This document shows positions 22,510-31,848 of a stretch of DNA of 64,000 nucleotides, one piece after another. Position 1 is the first letter of the stretch; each line of letters opens with the position of its first letter. The stretch is from Clostridiales bacterium (GTDB lineage Bacteria; Bacillota; Clostridia; Christensenellales; Aristaeellaceae). The DNA is taken from NCBI GenBank assembly GCA_015056205.1, contig SVGS01000003.1, positions 62,001 to 126,000 on the forward strand, in the 5' to 3' direction. The notes beneath the pieces are model-generated. The model was not told the origin of the DNA, did no database searches, and saw only the letters and a list, made by a program, of their open reading frames with translations. The position numbers and the translations under genes are program-made.

Positions 22510-25206
22510 TCATTCCTCTTCGGAAGCTTCCTCTGAGTTCTCACCGGCTTCGGCCACTTGGTTTTCGATGCTTTCGACCGTTTTGGAGATGATTGATTTG
22601 GCCTGTTCCTGCCCTTTCATGCAGAAATCCTGGAAGGACTCCGCCTGCTCCATAGCATGTTCGTTAACGATTTCCTGGAATTCGTTGACCTTCTCCATCA
22701 TCGCCCTCGGAGAAATTCCGAAAGAAGGCATGCCGGGCAGAGAAGGTACGGTATCAGGCAGGACGGCTGCGAAGCTCTTCTGCATTTCCATCATCTTGGG
22801 GAAGGCCTTGTCCCACTGCTGCTTATAGGCATCCATGGTCATCTTCTGAGCATTCCGCATCTGCTCATTCTGTGCCTCGATGCTGTTCTTCAGGTTTTCC
22901 CACTCACTCTTGCATTCCTTTTTTTTGCCGTCCTTTTTTCCGCTTCCGTTCCGTCCCCACGGCTGCATAAAGGCCATCGGCGGCATGAAAGGCATCGGCG
23001 GCATCATCGGCACGGGCGGTACAAGCGGCATCATCGGGAATTCGGGAGCTTCCATGTCCTCAAACATGGACAGGAGCCGCTTCAGCCAGTCTCTGGTATC
23101 GCTCTTTTTACCGTCCGCGTTTGTCCTGGGCATGGCCGGCAGCTGATCGATCGACAGCTTCATCAGCTTCGGAGCCAGTTTACCGATGCTTCCCAGCATA
23201 TTCTGGACATCGAAATCGGTGAGCTTCAGAACGATTTCCCGCAGGCCGGGAATGCGCAGAATTCTCGCGAACCCGCCGTCCTTGATTTCGGGAATGGCGG
23301 CAAAGATCTCTGAAAGAATGTTGTAAGGATCGTTCTCCAGTTCCTCCGGAATACCGGCGCCCATCGTGGCAGCCTCGCCTTCCGGTGCGGGAATCATCAT
23401 GATATCGACGGTCTTTCCGTCTATTCTGACGGGATTGACATTGTACCGCTTTCCGGTCACAGATCCGGACGCCAGTCTCTTTCCATCTACTTTCCCGCCG
23501 GAATTCAGCGGGATTTTCTCCACCAGCACGACCTGGCTGGGCAGGTTCGAATCCGCCAGCTTTCCATCCTTAATGAACACCTGAATCAGCGCGTCCCGTA
23601 CAACACCCAGTCCGTCCGATTCACCGGTCGTTTCCACATAGAGGATGGGAACATTGTCGTGCAGAATCTTATGGAATTCCGGCGCGATACCGCAGGCCGC
23701 GATGCCGGGCTGAGCGGTAACGGCGTTCTCGACCAGACCCGCGTCAAACCGTACGCCGGCATTATTGACAAAGAACTGATTGGACCGCCCGATACAGGTC
23801 AGACTGCCGTCCTCATTCACGCGAACCAAGTCGTTGGAATTGAAGTAATCTTCCCCGTCGATTTTGATCAGCTCAAAGAACACGGTATCGTCCAGCCGTC
23901 CGCTGCTGATCGTAGGAGAGGAAAGGCACAGCACGCCGGTGCGCGGCCCGTCGGAAATGTCGTAATACTTGTTTTCGTCTTCCACCAGGATTTTCACCTT
24001 GAAGCCCGGCAGCGGATAGCCGATGGCGTCATCCGTCCGGTCCGAGGGACAGAGGATACAGGCCCCGCCCAGCTCGGATAATCCGTAACCGTTGATAATC
24101 CGGGCGGTGGATCCGCAGGACCGCAGATAATCGTTGAAGGTTTCTTTAAACTCGTGAGAGACATAGCTGCCGCCCATGAACACAACCTTGACCTTGGAAA
24201 GATCGATATTGGGCATCGTCTTGTTCCAGGAGTCCAGCATCGTCTTGCTGGTAAAGAGAATGTTGATCCCGTAGTTCTCGATCGCGTCGGCATAATGGGG
24301 GTTGGTAACACCCAGAGGCAGGCAGACAACTTCCATGCCCAGGCCAAGCGAGGTATGCAGCATATCCACCATCGCGTAAACCCAGGACATACACAGGCCC
24401 AGGAAACTGACCATCTTGTCGGGCACGTTTTTGAAATCGTCATAGGTGTTTTTCGCTTTGATCGCGCAGAGGACAAAGGAGTTCAGCGCCCTGTCGGAAA
24501 GCGGAACCGGCTTGTGAATACCGCTGACGGTACCGGTGGTGTGCAGAATCACGGAAGAATCGGAAGATTGTGTGCTCCCGTAAACAATGGGAGTCGCCTC
24601 ATACTCCTTCAGCAGGTCTTCCATCAGAAGCCCGCCTTTCATCTCGCGGAACATGGCTGTGTTCAGCCTGCGAACCGCTTCCAGCGGCGGGATGGCGTAT
24701 TCGCCGCCCATCGGACTTTCCAGCACGATGATATTGCGAAGCCCGAGAAGCTCCCGGTCGCGTAGAAGGCCCTTCATGACCTTCGGGAACGCATACACCT
24801 CGGAAATCACCAGATCGGTAATCTTTTCCTTTTCGATCATGGCCCGGATGCGCTTGTCGTCATACATGTCGAGATGATAGATGAGAGATACGGAGGCTCC
24901 AGTCATATTCAGGGCATAGAACGCGAAAATGGTCTCCGTCTGCTGTGCGCCGATCAGGCCGACCCGGGAGCCGCTCCTGCTGTTGATATGTAGGCCGGTA
25001 AAGGCTTCCGCATACCGTTCCCAATAACGGAACATCTGCCGGTAGGTATACTTCCTGTAACCGTCGTGGATTGCGATGCTGTCGAGGCGTTCCGCGCTGT
25101 AGGAATTGAGATCCCGGATAAAGGACCAGCATTTCTGATCCGCAAGCTCGCCGCTTTCAATGCGCTCCTGCATTTGGGCCAGCTTTTCCTTCTCTGCAGC
25201 TTTCAT
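22510..25206 (-). CDS. AMP-forming acyl ligase with C-terminal phasin-like domain
   Basis: An 898-residue protein. Residues about 15-610 are an adenylating ANL enzyme: nucleotide loop HTTGTVSGIHKP, NGYGLSELGGA, NSNDLVRVNEDGSL, GRSNQFFVNNAGVRFDAGL and the C-terminal catalytic lysine in NSGGKVDGKRL. Residues about 615-730 are helical; a striking Met/Pro-rich linker follows (PMMPLVPPVPMMPPMPFMPP), then a ~125-residue helical domain paralogous to the adjacent phasin-like protein, and an acidic end. AAAGGAAA precedes the ATG. Together with the phasin-like protein and an esterase it forms a cluster likely to act on fatty or similar acids, perhaps on an intracellular granule or scaffold. Substrate not deducible. 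Confidence 0.75.
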   Translation of the reverse strand: MKAAEKEKLAQMQERIESGELADQKCWSFIRDLNSYSAERLDSIAIHDGYRKYTYRQMFRYWERYAEAFTGLHINSRSGSRVGLIGAQQTETIFAFYALNMTGASVSLIYHLDMYDDKRIRAMIEKEKITDLVISEVYAFPKVMKGLLRDRELLGLRNIIVLESPMGGEYAIPPLEAVRRLNTAMFREMKGGLLMEDLLKEYEATPIVYGSTQSSDSSVILHTTGTVSGIHKPVPLSDRALNSFVLCAIKAKNTYDDFKNVPDKMVSFLGLCMSWVYAMVDMLHTSLGLGMEVVCLPLGVTNPHYADAIENYGINILFTSKTMLDSWNKTMPNIDLSKVKVVFMGGSYVSHEFKETFNDYLRSCGSTARIINGYGLSELGGACILCPSDRTDDAIGYPLPGFKVKILVEDENKYYDISDGPRTGVLCLSSPTISSGRLDDTVFFELIKIDGEDYFNSNDLVRVNEDGSLTCIGRSNQFFVNNAGVRFDAGLVENAVTAQPGIAACGIAPEFHKILHDNVPILYVETTGESDGLGVVRDALIQVFIKDGKLADSNLPSQVVLVEKIPLNSGGKVDGKRLASGSVTGKRYNVNPVRIDGKTVDIMMIPAPEGEAATMGAGIPEELENDPYNILSEIFAAIPEIKDGGFARILRIPGLREIVLKLTDFDVQNMLGSIGKLAPKLMKLSIDQLPAMPRTNADGKKSDTRDWLKRLLSMFEDMEAPEFPMMPLVPPVPMMPPMPFMPPMAFMQPWGRNGSGKKDGKKKECKSEWENLKNSIEAQNEQMRNAQKMTMDAYKQQWDKAFPKMMEMQKSFAAVLPDTVPSLPGMPSFGISPRAMMEKVNEFQEIVNEHAMEQAESFQDFCMKGQEQAKSIISKTVESIENQVAEAGENSEEASEEE

Positions 25207-25298
25207 TTCGTTTCCTTTCCCCCCGTAAATTTATACGGCATAAATTTCCTGTACTTCCTTCTATTGTACATGTTTATCCGAAATAATGCAAGGAAAAG

Positions 25299-26699
25299 CT
25301 AGGGCTGTTTCCCATATTTTTTTACATCTTTACCGACAGACGCGGAGGAAGGTGTAACATTTTGCCTTTTTAAGCCCCGGCAGGCCCTGTAGATTCCCGC
25401 GGCGATTCCGGCGCTCAGGCAATCCGACAGGCACTGTGCGGCAAGAATCCCGTTGTAGCCGGCAACCGCGGAAGCCGCAAGCAGGACGATGACAAACACG
25501 ATCCCCTGCCGGCTCAGGGAAAGAATGAGTGCCGGCATGGCTTTTCCGGAAGCCTGGCACAGGCAGGTCATCAGCATCACAACGCCCGCAAACACGCTGC
25601 CGGCCACCTGCCAGCGGATCATCGGAATTCCGTCCGCGACAAGCTGAGCGTCCGGAGTAATCATGCCCAGCAGCGGTTTCGCTGCCAGAAAGACCAGGCC
25701 GGTCATTCCCAGCGCGGTTGCCGTCAGAAACAGAAGGCAGAACCGCAGCAGCCTTTGAATCTTCTGCCGCTCTCCGGCTCCGGTCAGAAAGCCGAACAGC
25801 GGAATCCCGCCGAAGGAAAAACCGACAAGGATCATCTGGGTAATCATCGTCACTTTCAGTACAATGCCCATCGCGGCTATTTTTCCATCTCCAAAGCGCA
25901 GAAGCTGCTGATTCAGCAGGATAACGCACAGACTGGAAGCGATATTCGTAATCGCGGCCGTGATGCCGATGGACAGGATATCCTTCAGAAAAGCTCCGCT
26001 GATCTTTCCGTAAAACCGGACGGTCAGATGCCGGCTGCGCCGAAGCACAACCGCCAGCAGAAACAAATCGCTGCAGGCATAGCCGATCACCGTGGCCAGC
26101 GCCGCGCCGGCCGCTCCCATGCCCGGAATCATAATGGGATCGAGGATTATGTTCACCGCCGCGCCGGTCGCTGTTCCCAGCATGGACATCCCCGACATAC
26201 CTTCGCAGCGCAGCAGATTCATATGGATGAAGTTGACCACGATGAGCGGCGCGCCAAACAGCAGAACCGTGCAGTAATCCCGTGCGTAGGGCAGCGTATC
26301 CGGACTGGATCCCAGCAGCTTCAGAAACGGATCCCGAAGGATAAGAAGCGTCGCTCCGGTCGCCGCGCCGGCCGCAAGCGCGATATAAAAGCAGAATGAA
26401 CTTACCCGGCTGACGGAATCATACTCCTGTTTCCCCAGCAGGCGGGAAATCAGTGAACTGCCGCCTTGTCCGAAAATATTGCCGAAGGCCATCAGAATCA
26501 TAAACAGCGGCGCGCAGAGCGATACGCCGGCAATCAGCAGGGCATTCCCCGTACGGGCAATGAAATAAGTGTCCGCCAGGTTGTAAACGATGGTCACAAT
26601 GGACCCGAGAACCACCGGCAGGGACAGATGAAAATAGGAAGACACCAGACGCTCCGGGTCCGGATAATGCTGTTTTTCTTTTTGCGTGTTCGTTTCCAT
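25299..26699 (-). CDS. MATE family efflux transporter
   Basis: A 466-residue integral membrane protein with twelve predicted helices, of the multidrug and toxin extrusion family (sodium- or proton-driven export). Family blocks include LPVVLGSIVTIVYNLADTYF, GQGGSSLISRLLGK in the first half, and GIPLFGFLTGAG in the second, which correspond to the two MATE repeats. The track start is 28 codons further up; I use METNTQKEK, which follows a purine-rich GGAGGGGG. It is transcribed toward the acyl ligase gene, 92 bases away. Substrate unknown. Confidence 0.87.
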   Translation of the reverse strand: METNTQKEKQHYPDPERLVSSYFHLSLPVVLGSIVTIVYNLADTYFIARTGNALLIAGVSLCAPLFMILMAFGNIFGQGGSSLISRLLGKQEYDSVSRVSSFCFYIALAAGAATGATLLILRDPFLKLLGSSPDTLPYARDYCTVLLFGAPLIVVNFIHMNLLRCEGMSGMSMLGTATGAAVNIILDPIMIPGMGAAGAALATVIGYACSDLFLLAVVLRRSRHLTVRFYGKISGAFLKDILSIGITAAITNIASSLCVILLNQQLLRFGDGKIAAMGIVLKVTMITQMILVGFSFGGIPLFGFLTGAGERQKIQRLLRFCLLFLTATALGMTGLVFLAAKPLLGMITPDAQLVADGIPMIRWQVAGSVFAGVVMLMTCLCQASGKAMPALILSLSRQGIVFVIVLLAASAVAGYNGILAAQCLSDCLSAGIAAGIYRACRGLKRQNVTPSSASVGKDVKKYGKQP

Positions 26700-26810
26700 G
26701 GTTCCCCTGTTCCCCCTCCGGTACCCCGGTATCTTTTCTTCAGCCGTTTTTCCCCGGTTATCCCCGGAATCTCCGGCTAACAATGAACCGCCGGGATCAG
26801 CTCAGCAATT

Positions 26811-26839
26811 TTTTTATCACAAATTCCCGCAAAAGTCTA
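26811..26839 (-). promoter_or_regulatory. Weak candidate promoter of the MATE gene
   Basis: TAGACT and TAAAAA on the minus strand with a 17-base spacer and TGTGA directly before the -10. It overlaps the divergent promoter of the secreted-protein gene, so the two genes would compete for polymerase. Confidence 0.35.
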
Positions 26840-26866
26840 TTCAGATTATTTAAAATGTGATAAAAT
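26840..26866 (+). promoter_or_regulatory. Extended -10 promoter of the secreted protein at 26923
   Basis: TG-A-TAAAAT is an extended -10 element about 55 bases before the ATG; TTCAGA 15 bases upstream may be a poor -35. Confidence 0.5.
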
Positions 26867-26922
26867 CCCTGAGTTCTAATTATCCGCTCCTCAGGAGCAA
26901 TGATGAAAGAGAGGTTTACCTG

Positions 26923-27453
26923 ATGAAGAAGCTTCTGTGCGCCGTACTGATGATCTGTCTGCTGATCTCCTCTGCCGCTATGGCTGAAAGCGTCAACTCC
27001 CTGAGCTGGGAGACCTTCGTTCCCGTTCTGGAAGCGGCCGACTTAAACGGTGAGTTCCACACCTTTAACGAGGTCTCTGTCAAAATGTGGCTTCCCGAAG
27101 GACTCAATCCCGTGGAGCTCTCCGAAGAGGACAAAGCCAAGGGCATCATCGCTTATTTCATGCCCGACGATAAATCCGCTGCGGTTTCCGTTGTGTATAC
27201 GAACGTGAACGGCATGTCGACGGAAGAATACGCCGAAGCGGTGAAGGGCATCGAAGGCACGACCGAAGTTGAAATTGTCACCGTGAACGGTTTCCCCTGC
27301 GTAACCTATAAAATGCCCGAAAAGGATGTTGTTTGCGCCGGCTTCATCACCGAATCCGGTTATGTGCTGGAGATCACCTGCTTCCCCGCGTCTGCTGAAC
27401 ATGCCGATGTGCTCTGGGGTGCGGTCGTTTGCTCCATTCAGAACGCTGAATAA
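26923..27453 (+). CDS. Small secreted protein of unknown function
   Basis: A 176-residue protein with a signal peptide ending SAAMA-ES. The mature part has two similar-sized alpha-beta sections (VKMWLPEGLNPVELSEEDKA; YVLEITCFPASAEHAD), weakly like the small secreted protein of the C11 operon in layout (signal peptide, F.MQFPEG/VKMWLPEG, acidic body). No family is recognised. The inner ATG preceded by GAGAGG is used instead of the track start. It is monocistronic between its own promoter and a strong terminator. Confidence 0.65.
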   Translation: MKKLLCAVLMICLLISSAAMAESVNSLSWETFVPVLEAADLNGEFHTFNEVSVKMWLPEGLNPVELSEEDKAKGIIAYFMPDDKSAAVSVVYTNVNGMSTEEYAEAVKGIEGTTEVEIVTVNGFPCVTYKMPEKDVVCAGFITESGYVLEITCFPASAEHADVLWGAVVCSIQNAE

Positions 27454-27478
27454 TCGGATTTAGGATTTTTCGAAAAAG

Positions 27479-27516
27479 AAGAACCTTGAGGCTGATCCGT
27501 CTCAAGGTTCTTTTTT
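27479..27516. terminator. Intrinsic terminator
   Basis: AAGAACCTTGAG and CTCAAGGTTCTT form a perfect 12-bp stem with a 10-base loop, followed by T on the plus strand and preceded by an A-rich run, so it can serve both the plus-strand gene before it and the minus-strand gene that ends at 27573. Confidence 0.88.
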
Positions 27517-27572
27517 GTCATCAAATCTTTCCGGATGGCCTTCGCCGGTTCAGAGCAGAGTGCGGCTGAAGG

Positions 27573-29561
27573 TTATCTGAAGATGTTTTTCCAAAGCTCC
27601 TGCAGCAGGTATTCCGGGGTAATGGCTGTCGCGTCTTCTGATGTAACAGGTCTGATTTCAGTTTTTCCGACAGATTCGATCAGGATTTTAAAGAGAGTCC
27701 CGGATTCCCCTGTCAGCGACACGCCGAAGGAATGTCCTTTATCATCCTGATCCCATTTGGAAGTAAAATCGTATAGCTTCCGCCCGTTTCCGGAGACGAT
27801 ATAGGTTAACTGTTCTGCTGTATCAACCGTTTTAGTGACCGAATAGATTCCCTGTGTCAGGATCAGGGTAAGATTGCCGGGAGAATACACAATGCGCTGT
27901 GTTTCCTGATATTCCGGATCATACCGGGATGTGACGACGGCTTCGCCGACAATACTGCCGATCCGGCCGGCTGAATCAAGCGCAACTTTTCCCTCCCCGT
28001 GAATGATCCAGAGATGAACCGGGTAGTCAAAATTGACAGCGTAACCGTGGTCTTCCTGCTTCAGATGCAGCTGATAAGCAGTATAACCATCCTGCCTCAT
28101 CCGGCCGGGAGATATTTCAATATTCAGGATCAGGCTGTTCCGGAAATCAAGATTGAGGGTCGCGCTGTCCGTATAACGGGTTCCATACGGATTTCCGCTG
28201 TATGTCAGGCGGAAGTGATTCGGTCCGGCCACACAGTTCAGCCGGAAGCTCATAACCGTTCTGTTTCTGTGCATCCGTCTGCAGTCCATATCGATTCTGG
28301 TTTCCCGGTTAAGCTGCTTATAGATCCAGAGATTGGCATAATAACTGTCTGCCTGATAAGAATCGGAGTTGAGATAAAGATGCAGGTAATCTGTTCCTGC
28401 CGAAATGCCGGCGTTGATGATATCGCGGTAATAATGAATTTCGGCATTCACTTCATTGTGGCTCAGGATCCCGCTCATGCTGAAGGGAAGACCGTCACGG
28501 GCAGGCGTAACGGTGTAATGTATTGCTTTGTCCCTGTCCCGGAAGGCCGTTATAAGATAGGACCAGGTTTCATCTTCCCGCCAGGTGGAACGGATTGTCC
28601 CGTTTACCGTATCTTCATCAAAATACAGCGACAGCTGATAAGATCTGTATCTGTCGGTGCTGATCTGTGCGAAAATGGATGAATTGCGGATATCCAGACG
28701 GAGAAGCTCAACTGAACGGCTGCCTGTGTGCTCGTTCAGGTTCATCCTGAGCAGCTTTGAATCGTCGGAATTCTGATATTCAAAACTGTAATCATAGCTT
28801 CCGTATGCCGTCATAAGGGAGCCATGTGAAATGATCTGGCTGACAGACCTCCACCCCGTCCGGATTTCCAGATTCAGGTTCAGAGAAAGGGTGTGATCGG
28901 TATATCGTATTCTTTCGCGGATGCTGTTCTTTTCCGTGTTCCACAGGGATAACAGGCTTTCATAGGTCTCCGGCATTCCGGGAATCAGCAGCCTTAAAAC
29001 TGGCTGATAGCGGTTGAACAGCCTGCTGAGGGTCTGCCCCTGCATTTCAGCATCCAGAAAACTGTACAGGCGCTCATATACGGAGATCAGGTCCGCCTGC
29101 AGATGAAAGGAGAATCCGTCCGGTCTTTGCTGAATCTCGACGAAAGGAAGAAGGACCTGCAGGGCGAAACGCTGTAAGAAAGAGAGAACCTCATTGCCGT
29201 CCTGCTGCATTTCCTGCCGGCTGAATCTTCCGCTTTGAAATTCCTGAAGCAGTGCCGCAAGATCCAGGCTGTATTTTCCTCCGGGAATCTGCAGAACCAG
29301 CATGCGGCCATTCAGCCGAAGCTTCACCAGTTCCGAAATGTTAAGCTCCGTAACGGATCCGCTCTGACGGAGAAGGGCGGTAATCGGAACGTCGTTGGTC
29401 ACGACAGTCGTTCGGTAATCATATTTCCCCAGATCAAACTGCTTCACTTTTTCCGGGATCGAATTGATATACGGAGAATCCGGCAGCACGCTTGCCGCCC
29501 CCGAAACAACGATCGAAACAAGAACAGCAACCAAAGTGATGAGTGCAATCGATCTACGCAT
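27573..29561 (-). CDS. Large secreted beta-rich protein of unknown function
   Basis: A 662-residue protein with one N-terminal hydrophobic segment (ALITLVAVLVSIVVSGAA), either a signal peptide or an anchor. The first ~220 residues are mainly helical with a proline-rich start; residues ~225-610 alternate polar and hydrophobic residues in long strands rich in Tyr, Ser and Arg (for example YRSYQLSLYFDEDTVNGTI), suggestive of an extended beta-sheet or beta-helix. No catalytic or sugar-binding motif is recognised. GGAGGG precedes the ATG. Monocistronic or after the ThuA-like gene, 87 bases upstream on the same strand. Confidence 0.65.
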   Translation of the reverse strand: MRRSIALITLVAVLVSIVVSGAASVLPDSPYINSIPEKVKQFDLGKYDYRTTVVTNDVPITALLRQSGSVTELNISELVKLRLNGRMLVLQIPGGKYSLDLAALLQEFQSGRFSRQEMQQDGNEVLSFLQRFALQVLLPFVEIQQRPDGFSFHLQADLISVYERLYSFLDAEMQGQTLSRLFNRYQPVLRLLIPGMPETYESLLSLWNTEKNSIRERIRYTDHTLSLNLNLEIRTGWRSVSQIISHGSLMTAYGSYDYSFEYQNSDDSKLLRMNLNEHTGSRSVELLRLDIRNSSIFAQISTDRYRSYQLSLYFDEDTVNGTIRSTWREDETWSYLITAFRDRDKAIHYTVTPARDGLPFSMSGILSHNEVNAEIHYYRDIINAGISAGTDYLHLYLNSDSYQADSYYANLWIYKQLNRETRIDMDCRRMHRNRTVMSFRLNCVAGPNHFRLTYSGNPYGTRYTDSATLNLDFRNSLILNIEISPGRMRQDGYTAYQLHLKQEDHGYAVNFDYPVHLWIIHGEGKVALDSAGRIGSIVGEAVVTSRYDPEYQETQRIVYSPGNLTLILTQGIYSVTKTVDTAEQLTYIVSGNGRKLYDFTSKWDQDDKGHSFGVSLTGESGTLFKILIESVGKTEIRPVTSEDATAITPEYLLQELWKNIFR

Positions 29562-29648
29562 TCCTGATTCCCTCCTTCGTCACGATCGAAAATAGGATTA
29601 GGTCATCCACCGGTTTTTCCAGTCCGGAACCGGGCAGGTCACAGTCGG

Positions 29649-30293
29649 TTATTTCCGGCAGCACCAGTTCACAGCGTTCTTCATGATCTGCACATACCCC
29701 TCGCAGGTCAGGCTCGGCGTGGTATGAGCCGGGGTAAAGCAGCAGATCCTGCCCTTCCCGTATTCGCTAACCCATAATCCGGGCTGAGTCCCATGCTGTG
29801 AAACAGTTTCCGCCAGCATGACCGTATCTTCGCCACCGACCATTTTCATCTGATAGTGTTCATCCGGATCGGGCAGGGTAAAATCCTTTACGCCGGCTGT
29901 CACCGGATGGTCCTTCAGGATATGAACGCTGACCTCGCACGGCTGCGGATGGGTAAGGAAAACAGTATGAGTCAGTTCCTTCACAATCGGATGGGTTTCC
30001 TTCAGATCCACAAGAGCCGCATGGACCGCGATCAGTCCGAGGCCGGATCTGACTCTGTTCAGGAGGTTATCCGTCCATTTGGAATCGCACCAGAGAGGCG
30101 TCGGAATCCGGTTGTCTTCGCTCGGATCCTTAAACGATACGAACAAATCCGGTTCAGGACAGGCATACAGTTCCGCGGGATCTGTTGTAAAAACCAGCTT
30201 CCATTCATCCGCCGGGAACAGTATTTCGGCCAGGGGTTGGATGGTGTCCGCGGGATGCCAGTGATCATCTGCCAGGAAAAGAACCGTTTTCAT
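29649..30293 (-). CDS. ThuA-like domain protein
   Basis: A 214-residue protein of the ThuA (trehalose utilisation) group of the glutamine amidotransferase-like fold. Recognisable pieces are the start VLFLADDHWHPADTI, GLGLIAVHAALVDLKETHPI, and the late SEYGKGRICCFTPAHTTPSL, like the GKGRVFYxxxGH motif of the family. ThuA members sit with carbohydrate oxidoreductases, but here no such neighbour exists. The ribosome binding site is weak. Enzymatic role unknown. Confidence 0.75.
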   Translation of the reverse strand: MKTVLFLADDHWHPADTIQPLAEILFPADEWKLVFTTDPAELYACPEPDLFVSFKDPSEDNRIPTPLWCDSKWTDNLLNRVRSGLGLIAVHAALVDLKETHPIVKELTHTVFLTHPQPCEVSVHILKDHPVTAGVKDFTLPDPDEHYQMKMVGGEDTVMLAETVSQHGTQPGLWVSEYGKGRICCFTPAHTTPSLTCEGYVQIMKNAVNWCCRK

Positions 30294-30466
30294 TTTTCTT
30301 CATCGCCTTTCTGAATGATTGTTCAAATATGGGTAAGTGCCGGTCGGTCAATTTATGGCTGAGAGCATCTTACAGCTTCTGTTTGAAAACAGCGGGACTT
30401 TGTTATGACTATAGCAGAGCGTCCTGAAGCCGTCAACCATGAAACGAAAAAAGATTCTTGCCCCCC

Positions 30467-30495
30467 TTGTTTAACGCGGTGAAACAACGTAAAAT
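30467..30495 (+). promoter_or_regulatory. Promoter of the secreted protein at 30559
   Basis: TTGTTT and TAAAAT with a 17-base spacer, 63 bases before the start codon. The rest of the 265-base gap after the ThuA gene shows nothing I can name. Confidence 0.65.
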
Positions 30496-30558
30496 AAAGT
30501 AGATCAGCGGATTGGATTTCCGTCTGAACAAGATTAATAAGGAAGATGGTGAAAGCGA

Positions 30559-31746
30559 ATGAAAAAGAGTCTGGCCCTGCTGCTGGCGCTGTGTATGCTG
30601 CTGGCGTCGATCCCTGTACTTGCGGAAGAAAATGCCGCCGGGAGCACTTCTGAAAGCGCTGCCGGTACCTGGTATCTGGTTGTGTTCGGATTAACCGCCG
30701 GCACTTTTAACCTGATCGAAGACGGGACTTTCGCTATGGAGGTTTCCGCCAACTCCGTAGAGAAAAAGATGGAAGGTACCTGGACGCAGGATCAGGATCA
30801 GATTACCTTAACAATAGACGGTAAACCGGCGGTTCTGGTTCTGGATGGTTCCAGTCTGACCTTCGATCCGGCAAATCTTGTAACCATAGGTCTGGATCAG
30901 ACCACCATGGCCGTTCCAGGCACGGATCTGTCCATGATTGCCGGCCTGATCCGGATTTCCCGGGAGCCCGGGAAGCTGACCATGGCGGAACTGACCGCGT
31001 ATCAGGAAGCCGGCACGCTGCCGGAGGGTAAAACCCAGGAAGAGATGGATGCGATTCAGCAGGAAATGATGATTGCCCTCATGACACTGCTGGGAAGCAC
31101 AGGCGGCACCACTGAAGAGACGGCCGGCCCCGAGCTGACCGTCGTGGAGGATAACTTCTATGTACGGGAAGAATACGGCACCCAGGAGGGCGTCTATTTC
31201 GCCAAGGTTCAGAACGACAACGATTCCGTGGTGTATCTTTCCTCCGGTTCCCTCGTTCTGATGGACGCGGATAAAAATGTGATCGGGCAGACTGAATTCC
31301 TGGAAATCACCGGTTCCTGCTATCTGGAGCCCGGCGAAGCCACCTTCATTTCCCTGTCCGCCGATCTGGCTGAAGGTACTGTGGCGGACAGCTATACAGT
31401 TCATCTGACGACCACGCTTCGCCCCTATGAGACGGATACCATCCTGCCTGTAACCGCCGCCGAACTGAGAGTAAAGAAGGAATACGGTCCCGCTTATTAT
31501 GCTGCCGCCACCCTTACCAATCCCACCGATAAACCGATGGCGTTTATCAGCGTCGTGATGGCGGTCAAGGATTCGGCCGGAAAGCTGATCGCACTCACCG
31601 TCAACGGGCTGTATCAGAATGAACTGGCTGCCGGCAGCTCTGTTACCCTGATAAACAGCCTGAGCGACAGCGCAGTGGAATATTGCACGGATAACGGAAC
31701 AACACCGGCTCAGGTGGAAGCCTTCGCCTGGGTTTCAGTGATATAA
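30559..31746 (+). CDS. Secreted protein with lipocalin-like and FxLYD-like parts
   Basis: A 395-residue protein. The signal peptide ends PVLA-EE. Residues ~35-110 (GTWYLVVFGLTAGTFNLIEDGTFAME) look like a small lipocalin-type beta-barrel with the TWYL/GTWTQD pattern seen in many clostridial secreted proteins. Residues ~190-395 hold two similar beta-sandwich segments (EGVYFAKVQNDNDSVVYLSSGSL and PAYYAAATLTNPTDKPMAF), resembling FxLYD-type domains. Function unknown, probably cell-surface. It has its own promoter and terminator. Confidence 0.65.
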   Translation: MKKSLALLLALCMLLASIPVLAEENAAGSTSESAAGTWYLVVFGLTAGTFNLIEDGTFAMEVSANSVEKKMEGTWTQDQDQITLTIDGKPAVLVLDGSSLTFDPANLVTIGLDQTTMAVPGTDLSMIAGLIRISREPGKLTMAELTAYQEAGTLPEGKTQEEMDAIQQEMMIALMTLLGSTGGTTEETAGPELTVVEDNFYVREEYGTQEGVYFAKVQNDNDSVVYLSSGSLVLMDADKNVIGQTEFLEITGSCYLEPGEATFISLSADLAEGTVADSYTVHLTTTLRPYETDTILPVTAAELRVKKEYGPAYYAAATLTNPTDKPMAFISVVMAVKDSAGKLIALTVNGLYQNELAAGSSVTLINSLSDSAVEYCTDNGTTPAQVEAFAWVSVI

Positions 31747-31765
31747 ACTGCTTTCGAAATGACTG

Positions 31766-31796
31766 AAAAAGCCCGCCGCGAATGCGGCGGGTTTTT
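31766..31796. terminator. Intrinsic terminator
   Basis: CCCGCCGC-GAAT-GCGGCGGG with T5 after it and A5 before it; it separates the convergent secreted-protein and methyltransferase-STAS genes and can act both ways. Confidence 0.88.
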
Positions 31797-31848
31797 CTGA
31801 TCGGCCGTCCAATCGGCCGGAGACTGAAACCGTTGCGGAATGATTCTG

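Noticed and set aside
23540-23560. GGTTCGAATCC, resembling a tRNA T-loop
   Set aside because: It is inside the coding sequence of the acyl ligase and no acceptor or anticodon stem surrounds it.
21746-25206. Polyhydroxyalkanoate synthesis operon
   Set aside because: The phasin-like proteins suggest it, but no PhaC synthase lipase-box protein, PhaB or PhaJ is encoded nearby; the esterase at 20847 is HSL-like and too short for PhaC.
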